From NCBI RefSeq assembly GCF_002994745.2, contig NC_037088.1:62638397-62702396 (forward strand): 64,000 nucleotides of DNA, in the 5' to 3' direction. Below the pieces are notes generated by a model, which was given only the letters and a program-made list of their open reading frames with translations, did no database searches and was not told the origin of the DNA. The stretch's first letter is position 1; every line of letters starts with the position of its first letter. The stretch is from Rosa chinensis (Eukaryota; Streptophyta; Magnoliopsida; Rosales; Rosaceae). Position numbers and translations under genes: made by a program. Below, piece after piece: positions 48,425-61,700 of this stretch.

Positions 48425-49407
48425 GAGAAATTTTGATAAATAACCTCTTTTTGAGGTATGAATTGATTTTTAACCATATTTTCTTAAACAGATGAAAAAT
48501 AGCCATATTAATGAATCAAAAGTCTTAACTGCCCCTATCCTCCCCCTCTCTCTTCTCCTCCGCCCACTGCTCTTCCTCTCTCTCATATCCCAGCTTGGGC
48601 CGGTGGCGAAACCCGGCCAGCTGGGGTCAAGAACAGAGTGTGAGCTCCGCCGCAAGCAATGGCTTCAAGGCTTTGGTCCTGAAATGCAGAGCAGAGAAGA
48701 GGGGTAGGGCTCCACAAAGAGTCCAAGCTCCCTAATCCGAGCCTCCCGTAGTCTCCATTGCCCCAAACCGCCGCGACCCTCTTCCCTGGCCCACTCCCAC
48801 TGCTCAGCCACCGTGTCCCTAACCTCTGCCCTCCCGTAGTATCTCATCTCCTCCACCCACTGCCCTCCCTCTCCCTATGGCTACTTTTTTTTATGGCCTT
48901 CCCATGTCTTTTATGTCCAAAACCAAAAACTCATACTTTCACTGTAAACCTCCAGAAATCGTAGAGGAGGAAGAAGAAGACGAAATACAACAGCACCAAC
49001 TCAACCAACAACTCATACTTTCACTGCTCCGGTGGTTGTTTTGAGAATCGATGCTCAAATTCCGGTGGAGGAGCCGATGAATGCTATAAACGAAGAGGAC
49101 CCGGTTCCTGGCGGGTCGCTCCAGACCCAGAACTAATATTCAGACTCTTCTTCCAGGCGGGTGTAAGAGTCTGGACCCGTCCAACTCCATCAGGAAGACG
49201 GCGGCGGCGGTGGTGGCTGAGATTGACGAAATGAAGTCGGTTTCGAAAAGAGAGAGAGGAAGAGCAGTGGGCGGAGGAGGAGAGAGGGGGAGGATAGGGG
49301 CAGTTAAGACTTTTGATTCATTAATATGGCTATTTTTCATCTGTTTGAGAAAACAGGGTTAAAAATCAATTCATACCTCAAAAAGAGGTTATTTATCAAA
49401 ATTTCTC
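48425..49407. mobile_element. young MULE-type element with 170-bp TIRs
   Basis: A 983-bp element flanked by a perfect 9-bp duplication ATGTTGACA (48416-48424 and 49408-49416), the Mutator hallmark. The inverted ends begin GAGAAATTTTGATAAATAAC and remain nearly identical for about 170 bp, with only a handful of differences, so insertion or homogenisation is recent. The interior (about 48600-49220) is markedly GC-richer, rich in CCT/CTC, and holds short frames only. It may carry a captured gene fragment, but I recognise none. No transposase. It sits about 0.8 kb upstream of the TBL start codon and may affect its promoter. Confidence 0.88.
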
Positions 49408-49416
49408 ATGTTGACA

Positions 49417-50893
49417 CGCGTTCGGAGGAGGAAAAGAGTCAAGGTCGATTTGACTTTTTGGACCCTTTTCATATTAAATTTTGAGAAAAATGATTGAAAG
49501 CATCTTGCACTAACGCAAATGAGCGATTGAATAACATTAAATATATGTGTTATTAAAAATATTGTTGACTACAAATATAAATATCAAAGGTTAAAATTAT
49601 GATAAGTGTTGAGTCATTGGAGAGGATTGTATGTACCGACGGTGTAAGTGCACTGTAGGTTATTTTAATTTCTAAAAAATTAACAACCACTCATCTAATC
49701 TATTTCTTTATATATTTTAATATCAAAAAAATTACATCCATTCATATTGCAAGTGCATGACTGACGTTGCATGGAATACACTCCCTTGAGTCATTCACCC
49801 TTGGTGTATAGAAGAATTTCCAGGATTTTAAAGGCATATTGTTGCTAAGTAGGTAAATTGACGAGGTTAACAATGTAGGTGAGATAATAATCATTACAAA
49901 AATACAAAGGCATTAAAGGTACATTCATAATTACTTAATTAGACATATGGATTACTTTGGTGACATTGGAGGATAGCACGGGAGTAATAGGATCGTCGAT
50001 TTGAGTAGAAATTATTCTATGCACTGACGGTGTAAGTGTCCCAACCCTTATAAAATAATCTCAACCCTTGATATGGTGCTCTGAATAATCTCTCTTATTA
50101 TATGATCTAGGGTTATCATGTGTCTGTGATTTTTCTTATAGCTAATCACTAAAATGTCGACACGTGCATAGGGATGTTAAAATAAAAAACCTAAGGAAAA
50201 CTAAACCAATCACTATGATAGCAAGACAAAAGAATTGATTAGATTATTAGGAACCACAGACATGTAATAACCCAAAACTGTTGAGTAATTTCTCAAATCG
50301 GAGCATTCGCCGGCCCAATTGAAAGGAGAAGATCAAGTCGTTGACGGACATAGCTAGTGATAATAAAGTACTGTAATGTAACATGATAACCCATGATAGT
50401 GCTTAAGTATTCTTTTTATGGGAATAGTCTTTCTCTCCCATTTTGTAATTGAGTCATTGTGGTCAATGGAGTCGATTTCCAACGATTATGATGTTTCTAT
50501 CTTTGATAATAATGTAATTAAATAAAATAGTTAGATTTTTTTATTGTTTTTATTTTTTTAGAATGAAAATAACACAGGTAGAGGGATCAATTTTTACAAT
50601 ACCAATTTAAAAGCAAACTAGGATTGAAGAAAATGACATGGAAAACCCTAAAGCCAACAAAAAGAGATGTAAAATTCAACAGTGCAATTGTATAGGTTGG
50701 TTTAAAGTATATGTTGGTTAAAAGCAATGCTGGGTAGATGGTTTGTAGACCATTTTCTTATGTAGAATTAGTACATCATTTTACGGTAATTATAAATTAA
50801 TGTACCAATGTTTTGGTGCATCTAAATGATTTATTTGAAGAACAAGTAAAATTATAGATCAAAAGGAACGTGATAAAAGAAAGTAACAACTAA
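49417..50893. other. intergenic, nothing recognised
   Basis: AT-rich spacer. A short phrase GACGGTGTAAGTG recurs at about 49638 and 50027, perhaps remnants of one repeat family. Confidence 0.45.
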
Positions 50894-51210
50894 GGGCACG
50901 TTTACTTATTTTGAATGGGAGAGAATGATTACGGAGTAAAAACATTCATGTGTTTACTAACACATAAAGGAATCATTCTGATTCCGGGTAAAAGAATTCA
51001 TGCGTTTACTAACACATAAAGGAATCGGAATGGATGTAGATCTCACATCCTTATTAGGAATCGATTCCTGAATATTCAGGAATTTGATTACGAAGGGGGA
51101 AGATGAGTTTATGAATCAATCATCTAAAATCAATACCAATTCATTTCTTCTCCCATTCCACTTGTCTCCTATTTATGATTATTTTTCATTCCAAATAAGT
51201 AAACTTGCCA
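50894..51210. mobile_element. Tourist-like (PIF/Harbinger) MITE
   Basis: 317 bp with ends GGGCACGTTTACTTATTTTG and, complemented, TGGCAAGTTTACTTATTTGG. Flanked by TAA on both sides (50891-50893 and 51211-51213), the 3-bp target duplication of PIF/Harbinger elements. The interior has subterminal repeats around TTTACTAACACATAAAGGAA (two copies). No coding capacity. Confidence 0.8.
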
Positions 51211-51213
51211 TAA

Positions 51214-52030
51214 AACTCTAAAAATTATCAATAACACAAAATACAAACTAGTCCACAAGCAAAAACAAAAGATTAAGAGTAAAATACCTTGGTCTTGAGA
51301 CTAAGCAAGAAAGAACGCAACAAACGCTGCAACAACAGCAGGGCATGCATTCAGATCAGTATGTTTACAGAAGTTGAAGAGATCATCATGGGATAAATAC
51401 AAACAAAAAGATCAATCAAAATTGATTGCCCACTAGAATAAAGGAAGATACAAAAATGTTTTCGTAGTTACCAAGAGTCAATCACATTCAACAAATAATT
51501 GTCGACTTCTTTTCACCAGTTATTCCCTCATTTATTAGGAAATTGAGTGAATAAACCTTTCTAGTTTCTATTTCAATATGGCTATCAATGAAGCTTTCCA
51601 TTTATGGCTGACTTGCTTATAAATGGATGAAAGATATTGATGTTAAGACGGCATAAAATGAGAATTCTATGATTTGAATCAAGATGATGTTGATTTAGCT
51701 TTGAATTAGGTGATAGCTATAGGATTATACAACGCATGCAAATTTACGTAGCATAAGAGAAGTTGAAAGATAAAAAAAAAAGATTGTAGATTTAAATTGT
51801 GAGTCGGTAACAAATAACAAACTTTGAGGTTGATTGTGACGTTTTCTTTATAGTTGGACATGAAAATTGTATCACCATAGTCGATGAAATTACAATTTAA
51901 TTAAAAACAATACATGTCAATACTTTCCAGTTATTTGACATCAACTCGAGAAACTAGCACACATGAACTCTTAGGTTGAATTGAAATGTACATCATGACC
52001 AAATAGATTGCCTGCCTTAATAATATCGCT
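51214..52030. other. intergenic, nothing recognised
   Basis: AT-rich DNA without a supported gene, between the MITE and the TBL pseudogene. Confidence 0.5.
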
Positions 52031-52380
52031 CTATAACCCTTGTCTACCCTCATATTCGCTTCTTATGATCTCAAGCATAAACTGGTTCCATGTAGGCTTG
52101 GCAACGTGCGGGTACGGTGCGGGTTCTTAACGGGTCGACCCGGTAAGAACCCGTTAGCTTAACGGGTTTCTCGGGTCAAACCCGGTGAGTTTGCAGGTTT
52201 TCCATTAGAACCCGTTAAGACCCATAAACTTTTTTTTATTTATTTTTTATTTTTTATAACTTTTTATGAAAGCAACTAAAACCAATTAGACTTTATGTAT
52301 ATAACCCCTCATTTGTCATTTTCTCTATATGAACTTTTTTGGTTTTCTATTTTGAAATTTTTTTTTTTAAGAAAATATTT

Positions 52381-52685
52381 CAAACAGTACCCGAACTAAG
52401 ACTGACTCCTAATTTCAGTACCCGACTATGCAAAACTATCACTTTGGTACCCCAAGTTTGAAGCTCGACCCAAGAATGGTACACGCCGTCCGTCACAGCG
52501 TTAAGTTTTTGTTACGTGGCAAACTATGAGGACCCTCAAAATATGCCACGTTGTTAGCTAATTAACACCGTGATGGACGGCGTGTACCATTCTTGGGTCG
52601 GACTTCAAACTTGGGGTACCAAAGTGATAGTTTTGTATAGTCGGGTACTGAAGTTAAGAATGAACCTTATTTCGGGTTCTGTTTG
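52381..52685. mobile_element. foldback MITE nested in the hAT element
   Basis: About 305 bp with inverted arms of about 130 bp: CAAACAGTACCCGAACTAAG on the left and, complemented, CAAACAGAACCCGAAATAAG on the right, both continuing through ACTATCACTTTGGTACCCCA and AAGAATGGTACACGCCGTCC. Long arms suggest a MULE-like foldback. No clear target duplication, so exact ends are approximate. Confidence 0.7.
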
Positions 52686-52771
52686 TAACAATTTCTCTTT
52701 TATTTTCTATCTTTTTAGATTTTTTTTTCCTTTCCTTCTTTGACAAAAAATAATTCACAAATCACAATTAA

Positions 52772-53866
52772 ACGACGATCCAACGGTCGGACCCTCACAT
52801 ATCACCTAGAGGATCATCTTTACCGATTTATACGATGATCCAACAGTCGGATCCTCACGGATCGCCCTTAGGTTCATCCTCTCAAAATTATACGAAGATC
52901 CAACGGTCGGATCACCTAGAGGATCATCTTTACCATTTTATACGATGATCCAACTGTTAGATCCTCACGGATCGCCCTTAGTTTCATCCTCTCAAAATTA
53001 TACTACGATGCAACTGTCATATCCTAACAGATCACCTAGATGATCATCTTTACCAATTTATACTATGATCCAACGGTCAGATCCTCACGGATCGCCCTTA
53101 GTTTCATCCTCTCAAAATTATACGACGATCCAACCGTCAGATCCTAACGGATCACCTAGAGGATCATCTTTACCATTTCATACGATGATCCAACGGTTAG
53201 ATCCTCACGGATCGCCCTTAGTTTCATCCTCTCAAAATTATACTACGATGCAACTGTCATATCCTAACAGATCACCTAAATGATCATCTTTACCAATTTA
53301 TACTATGATCCAACGGTCAGATCCTCACGGATCGCCCTTAGTTTCATCCTCTCAAAATTATATGACGATCCAACCGTCAGATCCTAACGGATCACCTAGA
53401 TGATCATCTTTACCGATTTATAGGATGATCCAACGGTCAGATCCTCACGGATCACCCTTAGGTTCATCCTCTCAAAATTATACGACGATCCAACGGTAAG
53501 ATGCTCACGGATCTCCTAGATGATCATCTTTACCTATTTATACGATGATCCAACGGTCAGATCCTCACGGATCGCCCTTAGATTCATCATCTCAAAATTA
53601 TACGAAGATCCAACGGTTGGATCGTCCCGGATCTCCCTTAGAATCAACCTCACAAAATTATATGACGATCCAACGGTCGGATCCTCACGGATCACATTTT
53701 GAATCATCTTTGCACAATTATACGAAGATCCAACGGTTGGATCGTCCCAGATCGCCTTTAGAATCATCCTCACAAAATTATACGACTATCCAATGGTCAA
53801 ATCCTCACGGATCTCCTTTTGAATCATCTTTTCACAATTATACAAAGATCTAACTGTCGGATCCTC
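52772..53866. repeat. 60-bp minisatellite with higher-order structure
   Basis: About 18 tandem units of 60 bp, each around GATCCAACGGTC(A/G)GATCC. Two unit types alternate for most of the array: one with GGATCGCCCTTAG.TTCATC and CTCAAAATTATACG, the other with GATCACCTAGA.GATCATC and TTTACC.ATTTATACGATG, giving a 120-bp period. The stretch 52921-53160 recurs at 53161-53400, giving a 240-bp period. Because 60 is a multiple of three, open frames of 20-residue repeats run on both strands; they are by-products, not genes. Confidence 0.92.
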
Positions 53867-55754
53867 ATGGGGAATAAGAAAAATTATAAAAATGCCCTAG
53901 TTGAAAAAAAAAAAAAAAATTGGGGAACCCGTATGGGTAATGGGAAATGGGTTTTTGGGAAGGATTTTGAGTTAACGGGTTCCAATGGGTTCCAACGGGT
54001 TTAGCCCGCAAAACCCGTTAATTTGATGGTTTTTTGCGTGCGTGTTTTTTTTAGCCCGGATTAATAAACGGGCGGGTTTGTGCGGGTTTTTAGCGTGCGG
54101 GTATAGTGCGGGTTTGCGGGTTACAAGTTTAAATGCTAGGCCTAGTTCCATGTATCAACTGGACCCGGCATGCACCAATGTAAGCAATTCTCCGTTTGAG
54201 GCTTTCTGTCCGGTCCAGGTTGTATGTGCTTGTTTTTTCAGGTCCGGCTAGCCGTACCGACCCGGATGCCCGTGGTGGCGGTACTCAAATGCTTTATGCT
54301 TCAGTGATATCCATTGTATTAACTTGGACTTGTTTTTCTTCTTCTTAACCGCACCTCTTAAACCCCATCATTACTTGTTTTTCATGCATACTCTTCTTGT
54401 CTTTATTTTCCACTAACTGTCCATCACCAATAGGCATCACATTTCCAGAGCATGTTCCACTTTCATTCCAATTCCCACCCTCAAAATGGTTCGGCGAATA
54501 AGAATTCAAAATGGCAATCCCGTTGTAATGTGGACGTGTTACTATTGAAGTGAAAACTGTTTCGACAGAGATCGATCCCATATGCTTGAGTGATATTGAG
54601 GTGCACGCCTTCATTGTTCAACAATTGTATGGAAGCTAGGTTTCTCAAACCACTGGCCAGAAGAAAGAACCATCACATCAAATTGTGGGATTATATCGAT
54701 GAAATGTTTGTCTGGGACACCGAGATGGAGCTTCAACACACCATCGGGGCGAAATCTCCATGTGCTTCTTTGATGAGCCGTGAGGACCAAATTCGAACAA
54801 TTGTCACGAATGAGGACTTGAAAGTGTAGGTTTGCATTCTACTGTTGCTTCCCATTTCTGGAACTTCTACCTGCAAAAGTGCACATTACACCACCATTTG
54901 TTGTCACACAGGAGAGACTTAAAATGACAGTGGATGATCCATGATTAAAAACAACTTGCAAGTTGTACCTAGCTACAATTGGCCTATACAACATCTTTCT
55001 TCATATTAACTTATCATGTCACCAACCGGTTCAAATAGTTCTTATAGTTGAATACGTATAATGAGTGCATATAATGTCTTTTTCATGATAAATGATCACT
55101 TGATAATCGAGCAGGTTCAAGAAGATCAATGCGATTATATATAAGATTAAGGATGTAGATTAGAAAGTGTAGACAAATGCATGTTTGAGAGTGCAGAGTA
55201 AGGATTCCATGTGGCCTCGATTGATTGAATCGCCGATGAAAGCTATTGTCTTCCCTCTCATCAGTTCAAGAAATTTTATGGCATCAAACGGTGGGAGGTC
55301 ACACTGAAAAGGCTTCCATCGCCAGTTCTCGTACTCCTTGTCAGGCCATCCATTTACCTGGCACTTTAGCTTACTTGACATGAAGGGGCATGCAGTTGTA
55401 TAAGCTGGTTTAATTGTTGGATCATTAATCCAGGTTCCATGATACAGATCACATCATCACAACCTAAATTTACAAATACAAGTCAGGCTTAGCAAGAAAT
55501 CAACCAAATTAATTGAAATTCCTAAATCGATTAGGAACCTGAATCAAATGGAGGAATGCTTGTTGCATTTGCCACGCTCGGGGATTTGGAATACGAGGAA
55601 GTTGGGGTATTGTTTGGTTCTAAGTCCCAAGAAACCAAAACTCTGAGCAATACCAATCCTCCCGTTGAAATCAAAATCCAAGAAAACTAGGGTTTTAGCC
55701 TTTTAGGATAGGCAGAGTCTTTGAACTAGAACCCTTTGAGGATGCCCAAGTCAT

Positions 55755-58700
55755 TAGCTTTCCAAAATCAAGTGAGGTCTCTATACTTGTGTAAAAACAA
55801 AGGTCTTGACTACTTGTGAAGCCTATGCATGGATATGATTGATAAGATTGTGCAAATTGGTGATTGAGTTCCACTTAGCCCCAACAATATCAATATGTGC
55901 CACCAATGGCTCATCTGATACAGAGAGGCGATGAATTGGATATGGTTTTTGTTTGTACCTGATTTTGGTAAATTGGCCCTTAAATCTTTGGCCGATAGAT
56001 GAGGAAAATATGGTGCTTTCATTTCATATTTATGAGATTTTATTATATATTAACTTTTGGAGGAGAAATGAGAAGGGAAGGAAATAACAGCGATAATTAT
56101 TCTTCAGAATACTTAATGCAGAGATTTTATTGAGTTTGAAGGCATTAGAGAGAATATTGCATAATGCATATTTAAGAGCACATCAATTATAATGGCACCG
56201 CAAGAAGGATGCAATCATGGTGCAATTAAGGAATTTATTACGCCTAATTGTATTTTCTTTAGCACATTGTAAGTGGTCCCCGACTAACACAACACAACTC
56301 AATTACAATGCATCAAATTCTCTGCAATTCTTTTCATTGTTGCTCTAGTCAAATCGCTTTCTTTACATTCAATGTACTCTTTAGCCTCTTTAAATTTCAT
56401 GCATTTAAATTCTCGCATTTAGCTTCTTGCTCCTTTACTTTACACACCTTTACTTTTTGCAACCTATATCAAAAAATAAAAAAGAGAAGCAACATTGGTG
56501 AAAACTCCAAAAGTCCTTACAACAAAGGCATTCGAACCTAGTGGCTGAGACGGTTCATTCCTCGGCCCATAATCACTTGAAGAAGTCCGGTCAAGCACAT
56601 ATTATATCAAAACCTCGCTTGGCCAATAGGCCGTGAGTTGACACGCCTGCACAATCCATAATGACAACTAGATTGCAAGTCCCTTGGCCTCTAATTTTGG
56701 CAGAGATGATTTTGACGCAAACAGATTTTGTATGAGAAATGTATATAAAGGTTTACTGTAATTATAAGTGTAACAATCCAAATAAGAGTTGCAGTGTGTT
56801 AGGATTCATTGCATCAAGTATATGACTTACTGAAAGTGAAACAGCTACGTTTTATAAGTGCAAGACAACCTAATCAGATGTTCGAGAGTAAATAGGTGCC
56901 CTTTTAAATTACGGAGTTGATAACTTGTTTTACTTGATGTTCATATATATGTACCAAGACTCCAAGAGAAAAGAAAGGAAGAATGTATTGGGAGACTTCT
57001 ATATGCAGGTGAATTCACTCTATGTAATTTCTCTGCAAAACAAAACAGAGAAGTTATTTTCCTAAGACAAAGAATTCAAATCAGACACTGGCAATGGCTC
57101 AATAGTAGAATGCAACACATGCATGTATATGTCAGAAAATGGTGAACAAAAAAATTTAATAACACTAGAACACTAGAAATTGAAGACGAGTCATCGTCAC
57201 CTCAGATGCAGATATTCATTAGTCCTCATTGAAGCTTTGTTCGACTCTTTCAACAAATTCCCTGATACAATTGAAGTATCCAAAAGACAAATTGAAATCA
57301 GTACCTTTCGATGGCACAAAGGCAAGACTGAGGGATTAGCTTTGATGACTGCATTACTTTCTCGAAGACGCTTGCTGGCACCTACCAACATTTGGAGTTC
57401 CGGCATCCCTAAAGACCAAGAAGAAGCTTGTCTGTCATTTTGGAGAATAAAAGTTATCCAAATGATCTTGGAAATAATGGAAAACAAAAGACCTTTTCTC
57501 TCTAGTTCTTCCGGCCACCATATATAAGTCTTATAATGATGCATTGTTTATCAGGAGATTTTTATAAACATCAGAAAGCATTTGATGAAACAATGCCAAT
57601 ATTATCTGCTTGATAGTAACTTTGAAGACAACTTTTCATGATAATGAAACTTATGTGGTAGTGACTAGTGAGTAGTGATGTTAGAATTTAAACTGCAGGT
57701 TGAATAACATCGTAATAGTGTAATACAGAAAAGCTTCCATGGCACTATGAATAAAAAAGATGTACATATTGTAATCGCTTACACCACTAGCTTGCAACAA
57801 GAAAACTCCGTCACATTTTCTATGCAAAAATGAAGATAAAATAGGAAGGCACAATACTTTGCCGATGAAATATTTGTCGCCCAAAACCTCCTATAAGAAA
57901 ACGTGCAATAAATTGTTTTATCACCGACTCACCGCTGATGAGTGATGTCATAATTCACCCAAAACTATCACGTGCATTTATTTAGTAGAAGGCATAGTTG
58001 ACTCAAGCACATATTCATTCTTTACGGGTTTAAAGCTATATTTAATAGGAGGTGGAGCTGACTCAAGCACATACCCATTCTTCATGGGTTTAAATCCATA
58101 ACTCGATTATGCCAATGTCACTTTACCAATGAAGTTGACACATTGTCGAATTTGGAGTCTCTATGGTCGGTATGACTATTTTTCCAGCCTCATGGAGAGT
58201 TCGTAGCTCTTATATAAGTTATTCAAACATAAAAAGATTGATTAAAATCTGTTGATCTAGCACTCTCTCCCAATGAGGTGTTTTTTAGTGTACTAGAGCG
58301 TTCGTACGTAGCTCCTATATTAGTATTTGCATATAAAAAAATTAATAATATTTTTTAAATTTAATAATATATTAATAGCTCCTATAATAGTTTTTCATGC
58401 AAAACTATGAGGAGTAACGAATATTTAGTCATCCAGCTCACATTCATCAAACTTACCGACCTAACCCGATTCCACTGGACCAAACCTTCGGTGTTTTTTT
58501 TTTTTAAATGAACCAAACAAACAAACCCTTGGGTGCTAGTAGCTCAAATTTTTGTGTTGTTCATACTAGTAAATTTTGATTTCGTACAAATGAATTCACT
58601 CCGTTAGATGAATATGAGTCCATGACCGTCTGGCCTCCCGCCAAACCCAGAATTTATCCCAAACCTCACTCTCACGTTCTCTTCAAAACCACTCTAAAAC

Positions 58701-58799
58701 CCTAATCTCCCTCCCTAGTCCCTAATCCCCACAACCTCTCCTCCCTCGCCCTCGAGTTCCAAACCCTAGGCCTTCCGCCACCGTCGTCGTCCTCCGACG
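55755..58799. other. intergenic and CPSF160 promoter
   Basis: No supported gene over 3 kb. A less AT-rich patch at 57180-57544 is open for 115 codons on both strands but matches no family I know. The last 120 bp before the CPSF160 start have a telo-box AAACCCTAAT (about 58697-58706) and many CCCTA/CTCC runs, typical of a 5' UTR. Confidence 0.45.
57983..58091. repeat. two-unit tandem repeat, about 54 bp
   Basis: Two diverged copies sharing TAG(T/G)AG, GACTCAAGCACATA.(T/C)CATTC and GGGTTTAAA, about 54 bp apart. Confidence 0.7.
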
Positions 58800-61700
58800 A
58801 TGAGCTACGCGGCGCACAAGATGATGCACTGGCCGACGGGCATCGAGAATTGCGCCTCCGGCTTCATCACGCATTCTCGAGCCGACTTCGTCCCTCGAAT
58901 CCCTCCCATCCAGACCGACGACCTCGAGTCCGATTGGCCCGCCGCGCGCCGTGAAATTGGTCCAGTCCCCAATCTCGTCGTCACCGCCGCGAACGTCCTG
59001 GAACTCTACGTCGTCAGAGTTCAGGAGCAAGACGGCGGCGCCAGAGGTTCTAGAGCTTCCGGAGAATCGAAACGGGGCGGTCTCATGGACGGTGTCGCCG
59101 GCGCTTCGCTGGAACTCGTCTGCCACTACAGGTATGTTTGCCCTAACTAAATGCTTTATAGTTGCTGGAATTAGTTGAATGACTTTATACTCGGATTTGT
59201 TACTGATAGGTTTCAATTTCGTGTCTGTTTGTTTGTAATTGCGGTACAGATTGCACGGCAATGTGATGACAATGGCGGTGTTATCTAGTGGAGGTGGTGA
59301 TGGTTCTAAAAGAAGAGATGCTATTATCTTAACCTTCGAAGATGCGAAAATTTCAGTACTAGAGTTTGATGATTCGATTCATGGACTTCGCACTAGGTAC
59401 ATTACTTTTATCTGCATTATTTCGGTATTTGGGTCAATGTTTTGTTGATTAAACCTTAGTTTGATTCCACATTGGACCGTAAGTATTTTAAGTTTAATGC
59501 TTGAAGCCAATCGAAACCTGAATTTCTATACATGGGGGATGATAGTGAACCATAATGCCTTGAGAATTAAAGCGTGGTTTATGAATTTGCAAACTGTATA
59601 CTTGATCTCCTGTAGCAGACTTCTATACAGTAACTGAATAACTGACTTGAATGTAAGTTGGTTGCGTAATTTAGCGACTGAAGTCTCTTAAACTCTGTAA
59701 TCTGTGCCATGATTTTAAGTTATTTCCTTCCTTTAATGTGAATGGAATTTGGCTTAAAATGATCAATTTCTAAATGTGTAAGGACACTCTGGGTATAAGG
59801 TGATACTTCCAACTATAAGAAACATAATTTTATTCTTTTGTTTTTTCTTTTTGTAATTTGTTTAACTGTCTTTTGCAAGATGATCAAAATTCATCAATTC
59901 TGAATTCTTTTTCCTTCCAGCTCTATGCACTGCTTTGAGGGCCCAGAGTGGCTTCATTTGAGAAGAGGTAGAGAATCGTTTGCAAGAGGCCCATCAGTAA
60001 AGGTTGATCCTCAAGGCAGATGTGGAGGCGTTCTTGTTTTTGATTTGCAACTGATAATACTTAAAGCTGCTCAGGTCTCTTCTGTCTCCTTAACTTCTTT
60101 ATTTTAATGGTTTACAACTTGACATCCTGAAAAATATATAATACTTAAACTTACTTTTTCCTGCTCTATCAATTATAGGATATGAAAAATGAAGGAAACA
60201 TTGTTGGGTTAGCTATAATTGTAATTTTTGACTTGTATGCGTTGTAAAAAGCATATTCAACTTGGCTATGTCGTTATTAGGTTTGTCTCTCATATTTAAC
60301 AAGGTGCTGTTTAAATGTTGGCTCTCATGGCATGTGATGTTAAACAATATGATACAAGAAGTTGGTTTTCATTGTTGCTATAAAACTGGTAGGATTCAGA
60401 TGGAAAAAAGGGTAGCCTTTTTGGTTTAGCAACAGTCTATGTATTGCCTTTATGCAGTATATGCCTTCACTAGTAGCATGCTCAAGTATCTGTCTTGGTT
60501 ATTGTGTTCCGAGGTCGTCAATTGCAGGTGTGCCTTGATGAAAGGGTTCTCTGGCACAACACTTGATGGCTTCATGAACTGTCCTTACTATACATGATGA
60601 ACTTTTTTATTTGAAAGCAGTTTCCCCTATTCTTAACTTTGATGTCTTTGTTGTCAGGGCGGCTATGGTTTGGTTGGGGATGATGATGGGTTTGCATCTG
60701 GTGCTGCAATTTCTTCTCGTGTTGAGTCATCTTACATTATTAGTCTACGAGACCTGGACATGAAACATATAAAGGATTTTACATTTGTACATGGTTAGTT
60801 TGGTCATGCAATAATCTTTGAAAGGCCTGATGATTAATATGATTTTTGTAGCATAATCTTTTTTATTTATTTGTTACTTTTAAATGTGGATCCAGATCTC
60901 TTCTTCACAAAAGAAAAGAAAAGAAGAGATTTCCTAGTATCTAAGTGAAATTTGTATAATGAGATTCTAGAAATTTGATTATTTGAAATACAGTGAATTT
61001 TAAAATACGTTAGAAAATTGCATTATCTTGAATACTCAAAGTTATCTTCAGCACAGTTATTTTATTCCTTCCAAAAATGTGATAGTTAATTGGTTTTTAC
61101 TACTCAAATTTGCTTATATTGAATTCACGAGTAGACAGAAAACAAATAGCTTACTTAAATGCCTTCGTGCGGCCTTATATCTATCAAAGCTTCACATAAT
61201 AAGATTTTTATAGGTTACATTGAGCCCGTTCTGGTTATCCTTCATGAGCGGGAGCTTACTTGGGCTGGGCGTGTCTCATGGAAGCACCATACATGTATGA
61301 TTTCCGCACTTAGTATCAGCACAACTTTGAAGCAGCATCCTCTGATATGGTCAGCTATTGTAAGTTCCACAAAAAATTAAACTCTTCTGAAAATTATGGA
61401 ACTGACCTTTTGACAAATTTCCAAATTTCTTATCTGTTGTATGTGATTTAGATCCTTGTAATCTATAATATTATTGTTCAAACTATCAGCTGAACATGGA
61501 AGTGTAAAGGAATATCTCTCTTGCAAGTTGAAAGTCTTGCTTGCTTTTTCATAACGGAGAATGTATATGGTTGGAAGTAGTGATATTGGATATTCTCTAA
61601 TTTTTTTCTCAATTTCTTTGGTCAGAACCTCCCACATGATGCTTATAAGCTACTTGCTGTGCCATCTCCAATTGGTGGTGTTCTTGTGATTAGTGCAAAC

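Larger units (their letters stand above)
52093..54144. mobile_element. non-autonomous hAT element, 2,052 bp
   Basis: Ends TAGGCTTGGCA and, complemented, TAGGCCTAGCA match the hAT terminal pattern. An 8-bp target duplication GTTCCATG is perfect (52085-52092 and 54145-54152). Both subterminal regions (52100-52220 and 53930-54125) are packed with ACGGGT/ACCCGT/CGGGTT motifs in both orientations, the kind of repeats hAT transposases bind. It interrupts the last exon of the TBL pseudogene. The interior holds no transposase but a nested MITE (52381-52685) and a long minisatellite (52772-53866). Confidence 0.9.
52031..55754 (-). pseudogene. decayed duplicate of the TBL gene, split by a hAT insertion
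   Basis: Matches the intact TBL gene at 44856-47641 through all three exons: start MTWASSKGS at 55754 followed at once by an in-frame stop; exon 2 near 55160-55470 with ENWRWKPFQCDLPPFDAIKF and AFIGDSINRGHMESLL; exon 3 in pieces at 54145-54880 (SISVETVFTSIVTRPHYNGI, SYSPNHFEGGNWNESGTCSG) and 52031-52092 (WNQFMLEIIRSEYEGRQ). Several frameshifts break exon 3, the Ser-rich stem is nearly all deleted, and a 2-kb hAT element sits seven to eight residues after the DxxH motif region. It cannot encode a TBL protein. It lies about 4.4 kb from the intact gene on the same strand, so it is a tandem duplicate. Confidence 0.88.

Noticed and set aside
49625..49795. Possible MITE with weak inverted ends around GACGGTGTAAGTGCAC
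   Set aside because: Complementarity between the ends is patchy and no target duplication was found.
53065..53853. Repeat proteins of 20-residue units on both strands (for example DDPTVGSS units)
   Set aside because: By-products of a 60-bp minisatellite inside a hAT element; frames on both strands and no start context.
57180..57544. 115-codon frames on both strands
   Set aside because: No recognised domain, strands overlap fully, no supported splice partners; could be a gene relic but not supportable.
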